A DNA stretch of 6,141 bases, from the NCBI GenBank assembly GCA_045546995.1, contig JAZQDW010000046.1, forward strand, positions 1 through 6,141, given 5' to 3'. This document shows, piece by piece, positions 1 to 5,029 of this stretch. How positions within the stretch are numbered: the stretch's first letter is position 1; the number at the start of each line of letters is the position of its first letter. The translations under genes were made by a program, and so were the position numbers. The notes under the pieces were generated by a model that was not told the origin of the DNA, did not search any database, and worked only from the letters and a program-made list of their open reading frames with translations. The DNA comes from Firm-08 sp045546995 (GTDB taxonomy: Bacteria > Bacillota > Clostridia > Oscillospirales > QAKW01).

Positions 1-135
1 ATATGCAAAAAAATCTATGCCGTAGACATTGACAACGGCGTATTTTACGACGGTGATATTCAAAAGAAATGTTATCCCGAGGGTGACACACACAGAATGT
101 ACGTAGGCGAAATATTAAAGATTCTCGAAAAATAA
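1..135 (+). CDS. C-terminal end of an unidentified protein (partial)
   Basis: Reading frame 1 is open from the window edge to a TAA at 133-135, giving 44 residues that begin ICKKIYAVDI and end GEILKILEK. The segment is polar and charged, with no membrane segment. I do not recognise the family: the visible tail has no diagnostic motif, although the alternating acidic/aromatic stretch DIDNGVFYDGD looks like beta strands of a folded domain. The 5' part lies outside the window. It is convergent with the ECF S-component gene, and a shared bidirectional terminator begins at its stop codon, which supports this being a real gene end rather than a chance frame. Confidence 0.6.
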   Translation: MCKKIYAVDIDNGVFYDGDIQKKCYPEGDTHRMYVGEILKILEK

Positions 136-165
136 AAAATGAGGCAGTTAACTGCCGCATTTTTT
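134..165. terminator. Bidirectional Rho-independent terminator
   Basis: A perfect GGCAGTTAACTGCC palindrome (143-156) is extended by an A/G mismatch and an AAAAAATG/CATTTTTT outer stem. Both strands therefore read a GC stem followed by a run of U. It lies between the convergent partial gene and the ECF S-component gene; its 3' edge overlaps the stop codon of the latter. Confidence 0.9.
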
Positions 166-748
166 ATTTGGTTTTAATAGCATTTATAACTCGTTGTCCT
201 GCAAGACCAAACACAATGTTGATCACAAGTTCAGGCACAAAATTTGCCAAAACAATGCCGGTCAAAACGTAGCCCAACACGCCGCCCCCTCCGGCCCAGG
301 CTGCCAGTACGTCAATAAAAAACAATCCCATACAGCCCACAAAAACGCCGGTATTGACCAACGGACAAACGATAGCCGCACAGAGTATAGCCACATATGC
401 ATTCTTTTTTGCCAGCAACTTATATACCCAACCGGCAGCCAATCCAGCCAATACACCCTTGCTGATCACAACCAGCAAGCACAGCCAAGGGCTGGCCTGA
501 AAGACCATGTGGCCGCCCACATCAGCACCCGTAATACAGTTGATAGCCACAACTACGCCAAAGGTTGCCCCCAACAGCGCACCTACAGAAGGGCCAAGCA
601 CTGCCGCACCAATCACGATGGGAATTAACACCAACGAAAAAGAAAAGCCTCCGATAGGCGGGATCATCCCGCTGATAAACTGCATCACAACAACTAGGGC
701 CATCAGTAATGCAACAGTTGTCATCTTTCTGATTTTTGCATTTTTCAT
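164..748 (-). CDS. ECF transporter S component (probable vitamin/pantothenate-type substrate-binding subunit)
   Basis: This is a 194-residue, very hydrophobic protein with about six membrane segments, the usual size for the substrate-capture subunit of an energy-coupling factor transporter. The first helix contains A13-L-L-M-A17, the AxxxA pattern S components use to dock on EcfT. The glycine-rich helices and the C-terminal VPELVINIVFGLAG segment also fit the family. No EcfA/EcfT genes are nearby, as expected for group II S components that share one module. The start ATG (746-748) is chosen because AAGGAGG (757-763) lies 8 nt upstream; a longer frame to 841 would overlap coaX. It sits 55 bp downstream of coaX on the same strand, so pantothenate (PanT-like) is the most economical substrate guess. 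That is inferred from context only. Confidence 0.85.
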   Translation of the reverse strand: MKNAKIRKMTTVALLMALVVVMQFISGMIPPIGGFSFSLVLIPIVIGAAVLGPSVGALLGATFGVVVAINCITGADVGGHMVFQASPWLCLLVVISKGVLAGLAAGWVYKLLAKKNAYVAILCAAIVCPLVNTGVFVGCMGLFFIDVLAAWAGGGGVLGYVLTGIVLANFVPELVINIVFGLAGQRVINAIKTK

Positions 749-771
749 AATAAATTCCTCCTTGCTACTGT

Positions 772-802
772 CCCCTTCCGGGGTACAATGCCGTAAGGCA
801 TT
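772..802 (-). other. Intercistronic hairpins between coaX and the S-component gene
   Basis: Two small stem-loops fill the 55-bp gap: CCCC-TTCC-GGGG (772-783) and ATGCC-GTAA-GGCAT (788-801). In the direction of transcription (minus strand) neither is followed by a U-run, so they are not convincing terminators of coaX. They could stabilise or process the bicistronic mRNA. Confidence 0.4.
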
Positions 803-803
803 T

Positions 804-1571
804 TTACTTTGTATTCTTTTTGTAAAGAGCCAACAGACCATCTGTCAGCAAAGTTGGTTCAGAATGGATCTTTGTAGAACAATAGGGCAACACCTTAGGT
901 GCAAGACCGCCGGTCGCCACTACCGTTGCGTCTCCGCCCAACTCTTTTTTAAACCGATTGCAAATACCATCGATCATATCGGCACATCCCAAGATCATAC
1001 CGGAGCGCAAACTGTCATTAGTATTGGTACCGATTGCATTTTTTGGTGCAGACAACTCAATTTGCGAAAGTTGCGCCGCCTGCTGGGTTAAGGCGCCGAG
1101 AGACACCCGCAAACCGGGGCAAATGGCGCCACCCAAAAAGGCACCGCCGGCATCAATGGCAGAAAAGGTCGTTGCCGTCCCCATATCAATAACGATCATG
1201 GGCGGCTTGTATTTTGCCAAGGCGCCGACTGCGCCTACAACCAAGTCACTGCCGAGCTGTGACGGATCGTCAATTTTGATGGGAAAGCCGGTTTTGATAC
1301 CGGGGCCCACCACCAAAGGAGCGCACCCGATCAGCTTTTTCACAGCCAGCGCAAGTACCGGGGAAAGATTGGGCACAACCGAAGAAATGATGCCACCCTT
1401 AATGGTTTCGGGCAGGATATGATTGATGCGCAAAACGCTATCAAACAAAATCACGTACTCATCCTCTGTCTTGGTTGTGTCCGTCTTGACCCGCAGCGTA
1501 AGTGCCAGCTTGTCCTCTTGGTACACACCGATCACGATGTTGGTATTACCAACGTCAATTGTCAGAATCAT
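804..1571 (-). CDS. coaX: Type III pantothenate kinase
   Basis: It catalyses ATP-dependent phosphorylation of pantothenate, the first step of CoA synthesis, in the cytoplasm. The 255-residue product has the typical family length. It opens with the ASKHA phosphate-binding motif D6-VGNTN, followed by the GGIISSVVP strand (59-67), VVGPGIKTG (87-95), the substrate-site block DPSQLGSD with the likely catalytic acid D109, and the second phosphate motif D129-MGTATT. GGAICPGL follows. The family's usual GADR reads GSDL here, a variant I regard as tolerated in clostridial members. The ATG at 1569-1571 is chosen because MILTIDVGNTN is the canonical N-terminus and AAAGGAGG (1580-1587) lies 8 nt upstream; an upstream in-frame ATG at 1652 would precede the promoter. 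It is first in a two-gene operon with the ECF S component. Confidence 0.95.
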   Translation of the reverse strand: MILTIDVGNTNIVIGVYQEDKLALTLRVKTDTTKTEDEYVILFDSVLRINHILPETIKGGIISSVVPNLSPVLALAVKKLIGCAPLVVGPGIKTGFPIKIDDPSQLGSDLVVGAVGALAKYKPPMIVIDMGTATTFSAIDAGGAFLGGAICPGLRVSLGALTQQAAQLSQIELSAPKNAIGTNTNDSLRSGMILGCADMIDGICNRFKKELGGDATVVATGGLAPKVLPYCSTKIHSEPTLLTDGLLALYKKNTK

Positions 1572-1605
1572 CTTTTCTTCCTCCTTTCTCTCATATATAG
1601 TTTGT

Positions 1606-1634
1606 AGTATATCAAAAAAATTATTTAAAGTCAA
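1606..1634 (-). promoter_or_regulatory. Sigma-A promoter of coaX
   Basis: On the minus strand there is TTGACT (1629-1634), exactly 17 bp, then TATACT (1606-1611). This predicts a start near 1600 and a short leader of about 28 nt containing the coaX Shine-Dalgarno site. It is the only strong promoter between the mobile element and coaX. Confidence 0.8.
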
Positions 1635-1643
1635 TTTTTTATC

Positions 1644-1676
1644 AAAAAACAAGCACCATCCGAAGACGGTGCTTGT
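1644..1676 (-). terminator. Displaced rpsI-type terminator upstream of coaX
   Basis: A stem ACAAGCACC/GGTGCTTGT (1649-1657/1668-1676) is followed on the minus strand by six U. The hairpin matches those at 3965-3990 and 4150-4177 behind the rpsI tails, apart from a stem-end base. It is the third copy of the rpsI terminator, left here on the far side of the integrative element. It now insulates the coaX promoter, whose -35 box begins about 10 bp further along. Confidence 0.85.
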
Positions 1677-1686
1677 AATAAGTTTG

Positions 1687-1699
1687 TTATCTCTTGGAG
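1687..1699. repeat. attL core (rpsI-derived 13-bp repeat)
   Basis: TTATCTCTTGGAG matches the rpsI 3' end at 4188-4200 exactly. The 37 bp to its left continue to match the rpsI downstream region (terminator included), while the sequence to its right (TTTTCGGTG) is unrelated. That places the left element boundary within this core. Confidence 0.75.
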
Positions 1700-1715
1700 T
1701 TTTCGGTGTACCGTA

Positions 1716-1785
1716 TATATCGTGTAATATCGTTGAAAATCGTTTATATTGTGGGGTTTTGTTTTGCCAAAATTGAATATCGTTG
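1716..1785. repeat. Helically phased ATCGT motifs inside the left end
   Basis: ATCGT occurs at 1719, 1729, 1739 and 1779, that is, at spacings of 10, 10 and 40 bp. Two of the copies sit in an identical AATATCGTTG (1726-1735 and 1776-1785). One-turn phasing next to an att core suggests binding sites for a directionality factor or integrase; this is inference. Confidence 0.45.
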
Positions 1786-1813
1786 CAAAAAGTTTATGCT
1801 GTTTTATAAAGTT

Positions 1814-1833
1814 TTGCACCAAATTTGCACCAA
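1814..1833. repeat. Left arm-type direct repeats TTGCACCAA x2
   Basis: TTGCACCAA occurs at 1814-1822 and 1825-1833, an 11-bp period, between the attL core and the integrase remnant. The same pair with the same period and orientation recurs at 3717-3736 near the other end. This matches what arm-type integrase binding sites look like. Confidence 0.6.
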
Positions 1834-1954
1834 GATTTTGGCTTGTTTTGGTCAAAAACATTCATTTTCATAAGAACACTCTTTTCATTATTAAGTACTA
1901 TAAATTTCCGTTTAAATCATTATAGCAAAAAATACAGTTTTTTACAATATTTTG

Positions 1955-2325
1955 TCAAAAAATAGCAGTGTGATTTTTTCGTTTCACACTGCTATCTTCG
2001 TATTTAAGAAATGAGGTCATCTTCATTCTCGCCTTGTATTCCTCAAAGATATGGGAATAAATATCTCCCGTGATTGCAATATTGCAATGGCCTAAATGCT
2101 CGGAAACTGCTTTAACATCAATGCCGTTATTTATCATAAGACTTGCATTGCTATGTCGAAGCCCGTGTGCGCTTATAATGGGCATATCGTTGCTTGCAAG
2201 GATTTTTTAAGTTCCTTGTTTACATATGACCTATCATAGAAGTTACCTATTACAGAGGTAAATACAATGTCAGGATGTACCCAATTATCGCCTACAGCCT
2301 CTTTTAACTTGTCTATAAAAAAGAG
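1955..2325 (-). pseudogene. Tyrosine recombinase/integrase, C-terminal fragment with frameshift
   Basis: Two overlapping minus-strand frames together read as the C-terminal catalytic half of a phage/ICE-type tyrosine integrase. The upstream frame (2325 to about 2204) gives NWVHPDIVFTS...NFYDRSYVNKELKK. The downstream frame gives KILASNDMPIISAHGLRHSN, then a LGH box and TGDIYSH with the nucleophilic Tyr and the HxxR motif intact. The frames join at a run of six A (2203-2208 on the + strand as T6); one more A would restore a single frame. The N-terminal arm-binding and core-binding domains and the first catalytic Arg region are absent, because the frame hits TGA at 2326-2328 within an inverted repeat. 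It belongs to the surrounding element and is almost certainly inactive. A -1 slip at A6 could in principle join the frames, but the missing N-terminus makes that moot. Confidence 0.85.
1956..1995 (-). terminator. Terminator overlapping the integrase 3' end
   Basis: A 12-bp perfect stem ATAGCAGTGTGA/TCACACTGCTAT (1962-1973/1984-1995) is followed on the minus strand by a run of U (1956-1962). The hairpin lies within the last codons of the integrase fragment, whose stop is at 1955-1957. Confidence 0.8.
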
Positions 2326-2357
2326 TCATAACGATTTTATAAAGAATCGTTATGACT
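2324..2357. other. 13-bp perfect inverted repeat at the integrase truncation point
   Basis: Arms AGTCATAACGATT and AATCGTTATGACT (2324-2336/2345-2357) enclose an 8-base loop. On the minus strand the stem is followed by UCUUUUUU, so it can act as a terminator facing the integrase remnant. It sits exactly where integrase homology stops and 20 bp before the cargo promoter. It probably marks a deletion or recombination junction and shields against read-through. Confidence 0.6.
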
Positions 2358-2376
2358 TAAGAAGATTGCAGAAACA

Positions 2377-2405
2377 TTGCTATTTTGAATGATTTATGGT
2401 ATAAT
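2377..2405 (+). promoter_or_regulatory. Extended -10 promoter of the cargo operon
   Basis: TTGCTA (2377-2382), a 17-bp spacer, then a perfect TATAAT (2400-2405) preceded by TG one base away (2397-2398). It predicts a leader of about 35 nt to the nucleotidyltransferase ATG. The cargo is therefore transcribed independently of the host operons. Confidence 0.8.
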
Positions 2406-2446
2406 GCAATCAATTCAATAAATGACAATTTTACAGGGGTATTAAG

Positions 2447-3124
2447 ATGATAGATATTACTGCTTGGATGCAAAACTTCTTGCAGACATTAAATGAGACT
2501 TTCGCAAACCGTGTATGGTTTGTTGGTTTACAAGGCAGTTACGGCCGTGGTGAAGCAACGGAAACAAGCGATATTGATATTATTGTAATTTTGGATAAAT
2601 TGTCTCCAATGGATATTCAAACTTATAATGCAATGTTAGGCACCCTTACCCACAGGGAATTGATTTGTGGTTTCGTCTCAGGCATTAATGAAATTATGAA
2701 TTGGGAGCCATCCGACCTTTTTCAGTTTTATTATGATACGACACCAATCAAGGGTAACCTTGACAAAGTGTTCGCTCTTATAGATGACCGTGCCGTAAAT
2801 AGAGCCATTAAAATCGGCGTCTGCAATATATTCCACGGATGTGTTCACAATATGCTCCATGAAAAAAGCGAAGATATTTTGCGAGGTTTATATAAATCTG
2901 CCTCTTTCGTTGTACAAGCAATTGCTTTTAAGCAAACTGGAAACTATATCAGCCATCAAAAAGAATTGCTTCAAGTTGTATCTTCCGATGAACGAGTCAT
3001 TGTTGAAACCTTTTTGAATATAAAAAACGGTGGAACAGTGGATTTCAATTTGATGTCCGAAACATTGTTTGCTTGGGCGAAGAAATGGATTGGTGAAAAC
3101 AGTCAATCTTTTTCAGATTTATAG
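2447..3124 (+). CDS. Pol-beta-superfamily nucleotidyltransferase (aminoglycoside-NTase-like)
   Basis: This is a 225-residue cytoplasmic protein. Near the N-terminus, after a short helix, it carries the family signature G30-S-Y-G-R-G...S41-D42-I-D44-I-I-V. D42 and D44 are the expected metal-binding carboxylates that transfer NMP from an NTP. The remainder (about 110-225) is helical, containing LYKSASFVVQAIAFKQTGNYISHQKEL, and resembles the four-helix C-terminal domains of kanamycin-type or HEPN-linked nucleotidyltransferases. The substrate cannot be read from sequence; an antibiotic, a small metabolite or a protein are all possible. The start ATG has AGGGG (2435-2439) 7 nt upstream, downstream of a strong extended -10 promoter. 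It is clearly more AT-rich than rplM/rpsI or coaX, consistent with horizontal acquisition. Its stop is 8 bp before the next start, so the two cargo genes are co-transcribed and probably translationally coupled. Confidence 0.85.
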   Translation: MIDITAWMQNFLQTLNETFANRVWFVGLQGSYGRGEATETSDIDIIVILDKLSPMDIQTYNAMLGTLTHRELICGFVSGINEIMNWEPSDLFQFYYDTTPIKGNLDKVFALIDDRAVNRAIKIGVCNIFHGCVHNMLHEKSEDILRGLYKSASFVVQAIAFKQTGNYISHQKELLQVVSSDERVIVETFLNIKNGGTVDFNLMSETLFAWAKKWIGENSQSFSDL

Positions 3125-3132
3125 GTGAATAA

Positions 3133-3639
3133 ATGACAAGGCATATCGCAAATATACTCACAAGCTGCCGCATTCTAGGCAGTATTTTATTGCTGTTCTT
3201 TCCTGTTTTTTCATCAGCATTTTATATCACATATCTTCTCTGTGGTTTTAGTGATATGATAGATGGCACTATCGCAAGAAAGACAAATAGTGTCAGTGAC
3301 TTCGGGGCTAAAATTGATACTGCGGCTGACCTGGTGTTCGTAGCAGTATCTTTTATTAAATTATTGCCAAACATTCATATTCCTTGGTGGTTATGGATAT
3401 GGGGCGGCATAATCACAATTATCAAAATTTTTAATATCATATGGGGATTTGTTTCTAAAAAACAGTTTATAGCTCTACATACAATTATGAACAAAGCAAC
3501 AGGACTACTGCTATTTCTATTTCCTTTGATAATATCCTTTGTGGAATTAAAATACCTTGCCATAGTTGTATGCTCTATTGCAACATTTTCGGCAATTCAA
3601 GAATGGTTTTATGTCGCAACAAAATATGAAAGCAAATAA
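3133..3639 (+). CDS. CDP-alcohol phosphatidyltransferase family membrane protein
   Basis: This is a 168-residue integral membrane enzyme with the complete CDP-alcohol phosphotransferase signature D41-xx-D44-G-xx-A-R-x8-G58-xxx-D62-xxx-D66. The four aspartates form the di-metal site that exchanges CMP of a CDP-activated alcohol (CDP-diacylglycerol or similar) for an acceptor alcohol. The flanking sequence gives about five to six hydrophobic helices, two before the signature loop ends and the rest in 70-160. It is shorter than most PgsA proteins (about 180-200 residues), so it is probably not the housekeeping phosphatidylglycerophosphate synthase. The Shine-Dalgarno AGGTGA (3123-3128) overlaps the stop region of the upstream gene, indicating coupled translation. 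The true lipid or polyol acceptor is unknown. Pairing with a nucleotidyltransferase suggests one enzyme could make the activated donor or tag for the other, which is inference only. Confidence 0.88.
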   Translation: MTRHIANILTSCRILGSILLLFFPVFSSAFYITYLLCGFSDMIDGTIARKTNSVSDFGAKIDTAADLVFVAVSFIKLLPNIHIPWWLWIWGGIITIIKIFNIIWGFVSKKQFIALHTIMNKATGLLLFLFPLIISFVELKYLAIVVCSIATFSAIQEWFYVATKYESK

Positions 3640-3673
3640 TCCAATTTGTTGGTCAGTTTAATAAGAATATGTT

Positions 3674-3710
3674 AAAACACCCTATGGTTCTTTCGGTCAT
3701 AGGGTGTTTT
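3674..3710. terminator. Bidirectional terminator of the cargo operon
   Basis: A 13-bp perfect stem AAAACACCCTATG/CATAGGGTGTTTT (3674-3686/3698-3710) with an 11-base loop lies 34 bp after the phosphatidyltransferase stop. A/T ends on both arms allow termination on either strand. Confidence 0.9.
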
Positions 3711-3716
3711 AAAAAC

Positions 3717-3736
3717 TTGCACCAAGTTTGCACCAA
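3717..3736. repeat. Right arm-type direct repeats TTGCACCAA x2
   Basis: TTGCACCAA at 3717-3725 and 3728-3736 has the same 11-bp period and orientation as the pair at 1814-1833. It lies 79 bp inside the attR core. The match in motif, spacing and position near the opposite end supports a common recombinase. Confidence 0.6.
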
Positions 3737-3757
3737 AGCATAAAACAAGGCAAAAAG

Positions 3758-3791
3758 AAAACCCCGAAAACCGTGATGGTTTCGGGGTTTT
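3758..3791. terminator. Second bidirectional terminator at the right end of the element
   Basis: The stem AAAACCCCGAAA...TTTCGGGGTTTT (3758-3769/3780-3791) continues with ACC/GGT across one bulged A around a GTGAT loop. It lies between the arm repeats and attR. With 3674-3710 it forms a double barrier that stops cargo transcripts from running antisense into rpsI. Confidence 0.8.
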
Positions 3792-3814
3792 GGTAATCTT
3801 CGAAATAATACAGA

Positions 3815-3827
3815 TTATCTCTTTGAG
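3815..3827. repeat. attR core (rpsI-derived 13-bp repeat)
   Basis: TTATCTCTTTGAG differs from the attL core and from rpsI at one base (T at 3824 for G). To its right the rpsI-tail unit continues; to its left the sequence (AATAATACAGA) differs from the AATAAGTTTG that precedes the other copies. This fits an element-derived left flank. Confidence 0.7.
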
Positions 3828-3955
3828 AACTGTGGAGCGCGACGTGCACGTCCATCTCGGCGCAAGCGCCTTCGTTGACGCACAGCGTTAATGTCCCCAC
3901 TCGCTCGCCCCTTTCGGGGCAACCGCTCGGGGATGACAATACGGCTGCCCGTCGC

Positions 3956-3990
3956 AAAAAAATACAAGCACCATCCGAAGACGGTGCTTG
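3956..3990 (-). terminator. Duplicated rpsI terminator (tandem unit copy)
   Basis: Stem CAAGCACC/GGTGCTTG (3965-3972/3983-3990), followed on the minus strand by UA and seven U (3956-3962). It stands behind the rpsI tail copy at 4002-4035. Confidence 0.85.
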
Positions 3991-4142
3991 CAATAAGTTT
4001 GTTATCTCTTGGAGAACTGAGGAGCGCGACGTGCACGTCCATCTCGGCGCAAGCGCCTTCGTTGACGCGCAGCGTTAATGTCCCCACTCGCTCGCCCCTT
4101 TCGGGGCAACCGCTCGGGGATGACAATACGGCTGCCCGTCGC

Positions 4143-4177
4143 AAAAAATACAAGCACCATCCGAAGACGGTGCTTGT
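4143..4177 (-). terminator. Terminator of the rplM-rpsI operon
   Basis: Stem ACAAGCACC/GGTGCTTGT (4150-4158/4169-4177), followed on the minus strand by a U-rich tract ending in six U (4143-4148). It lies 10 bp beyond the rpsI stop and is the presumed original from which the other copies derive. Confidence 0.9.
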
Positions 4178-4187
4178 AATAAGTTTG

Positions 4188-4586
4188 TTATCTCTTGGAG
4201 AACTGAGGAGCGCGACGTGCAGCCTTTAAGCCGAACTTCTTTCTTTCCTTCATTCTGGGGTCACGGGTGAGGAAACCGGCCTTCTTGAGTTCGGGGCGCA
4301 GGGTTTCATCAGCCTCGAGCAGAGCTCTGGCAACACCATGACGGATTGCACCGGCCTGACCGGTAACACCACCACCGGTAACGGTGACGATAACATCATA
4401 CTTACCTTCAGCGCCGATCAAGGCCAGAGGCTGACGGCAGATGGTCTTCAAGGTCTCCAGACCGAAGTACTCATCAATATCTCTGCCATTAATGGTAACC
4501 TTACCGGTACCGGGCAACAAACGTACACGAGCAACGGAAGATTTTCTTCTGCCGGTGCCATAGAAATAAGCTTCGTTATTATACAT
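4188..4586 (-). CDS. rpsI: 30S ribosomal protein S9
   Basis: This 132-residue small-subunit protein is the normal bacterial length. It begins MYNNEAYFYGTGRRKSSVAR and contains GTGKVTINGRDIDEYF, the VTVTGGGVTGQAGAIRHGVARALL core and the basic tail GLKAARRAPQFSKR, whose terminal Lys-Arg reaches the ribosomal P site. The ATG (4584-4586) has AAGGAGG (4596-4602) 9 nt upstream, overlapping the rplM stop, so the two genes are translationally linked. The last 34 bp are duplicated twice downstream. The gene itself is intact, as required if an element uses its 3' end as an attachment site and restores the coding sequence. Confidence 0.98.
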   Translation of the reverse strand: MYNNEAYFYGTGRRKSSVARVRLLPGTGKVTINGRDIDEYFGLETLKTICRQPLALIGAEGKYDVIVTVTGGGVTGQAGAIRHGVARALLEADETLRPELKKAGFLTRDPRMKERKKFGLKAARRAPQFSKR

Positions 4587-4600
4587 AGTTCCGTTCCTCC

Positions 4601-5029
4601 TTACTTCACAAAGATTTCAGGCTTTTGAGCTTCCAGATTGTGCTTATCATCTCTGAAGACTCTGAGTCTGGTCATACATTTGTCGGCAATCTTGTTCTTG
4701 GGCAACATACCCTTAACGGCCAGTTCAACAGCCTTTTCGGGCTTGGTGGCCATCAAATCGCCATAGCTGATCTCTTTCAAACCGCCGATCCAGCCGGTGT
4801 GATGACGATAATACTTGTCCTCCAGCTTTTTACCGGTCAGAACGATCTTGGAAGCATTGAGAACGATGACACAATCACCGCCGTCGCAGTGAGGGGTGAA
4901 ATCGGGTCTATGCTTACCTCTCAAAATGGTAGCAACCTGAACTGCAACACTACCCAAGGTCTTGTCAGCAGCATCAACAATGTACCATTTACGATCTACA
5001 TTTTCAATTTTCTTCATAAAAGTAGACAT
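4601..5029 (-). CDS. rplM: 50S ribosomal protein L13
   Basis: This 142-residue large-subunit assembly protein is the family-typical length. Recognisable blocks are RKWYIVDAADKTLG (14-27), A..ILRGKHRPDFTPHCDGGD, VVLNA-type VIVLNASKIVLTGKK, KYYRHHTGWIGGLKE and the KGMLPKNK motif near the C-terminus. The start at 5029 is preferred over an internal ATG four codons on, because MSTFM-type N-termini are common in Firmicutes and AGGAGG (5040-5045) is 10 nt upstream. It is first gene of the rplM-rpsI operon; its TAA is fused to the rpsI ribosome binding site (TAAGGAGG). Confidence 0.98.
   Translation of the reverse strand: MSTFMKKIENVDRKWYIVDAADKTLGSVAVQVATILRGKHRPDFTPHCDGGDCVIVLNASKIVLTGKKLEDKYYRHHTGWIGGLKEISYGDLMATKPEKAVELAVKGMLPKNKIADKCMTRLRVFRDDKHNLEAQKPEIFVK

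Larger units (their letters stand above)
1687..3827. mobile_element. Degenerate integrative element inserted in a duplicated rpsI 3' end
   Basis: The segment is bounded by a 13-bp core repeat, TTATCTCTTNGAG (1687-1699 and 3815-3827), which is the complement of the last codons and stop of rpsI. Left of the first core, and right of the second, the sequence matches the rpsI-tail repeat unit; inside, it does not. This is the pattern of attL and attR left by a tyrosine recombinase. Inside are tandem TTGCACCAA sites near each end, a crippled integrase next to the left end, and an AT-rich two-gene cargo with its own promoter and terminators. There are no conjugation, relaxase or replication genes, so it is a remnant or a minimal passenger element that cannot move on its own. 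Confidence 0.75.
3815..4221. repeat. Tandem duplication of the rpsI 3' end with its terminator
   Basis: Two direct units (3815-4001, 187 bp; 4002-4187, 186 bp) are followed by the partial third copy that is the genuine end of rpsI (4188-4221). On the minus strand each unit reads the last 34 nt of rpsI including the stop (peptide ARRAPQFSKR), the rpsI terminator, then a GC-rich spacer of about 105 bp. The units differ at only four substitutions and one A. The rpsI match ends inside GACGTGCA; in the duplicated units this extends to a perfect GACGTGCACGTC palindrome (3841-3852, 4028-4039). The spacers fold strongly: GGCGC-AA-GCGCC (3859-3870) and GCCCC-TTTC-GGGGC (3907-3920) with an outer CCCC/GGGG stem. 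The spacer origin is not recognised. Confidence 0.9.

Noticed and set aside
772..802. Terminator between coaX and the S-component gene
   Set aside because: The hairpins lack a U-run on the transcribed (minus) strand; the T-run after 797-801 is on the wrong strand.
194..1422. Long + strand frames opposite coaX and the S-component gene
   Set aside because: They are antisense to genes with clear family motifs, and lack ribosome binding sites and recognisable domains.
1631..1861. 76-codon minus-strand frame upstream of coaX
   Set aside because: It spans the attL core, the terminator and arm repeats; its residues NLGANLVQN are just the translated TTGCACCAA repeats.
3709..4153. Overlapping minus-strand frames of 94 and 112 codons, one ending in RRAPQFSKR
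   Set aside because: They run through terminators and the tandem rpsI-tail units. The S9-like ending comes from the duplicated gene tail, and there is no ribosome binding site.
3815..4187. CRISPR-like or satellite array
   Set aside because: The unit is 186-187 bp with no repeat/spacer alternation; it is a tandem duplication of a gene end.
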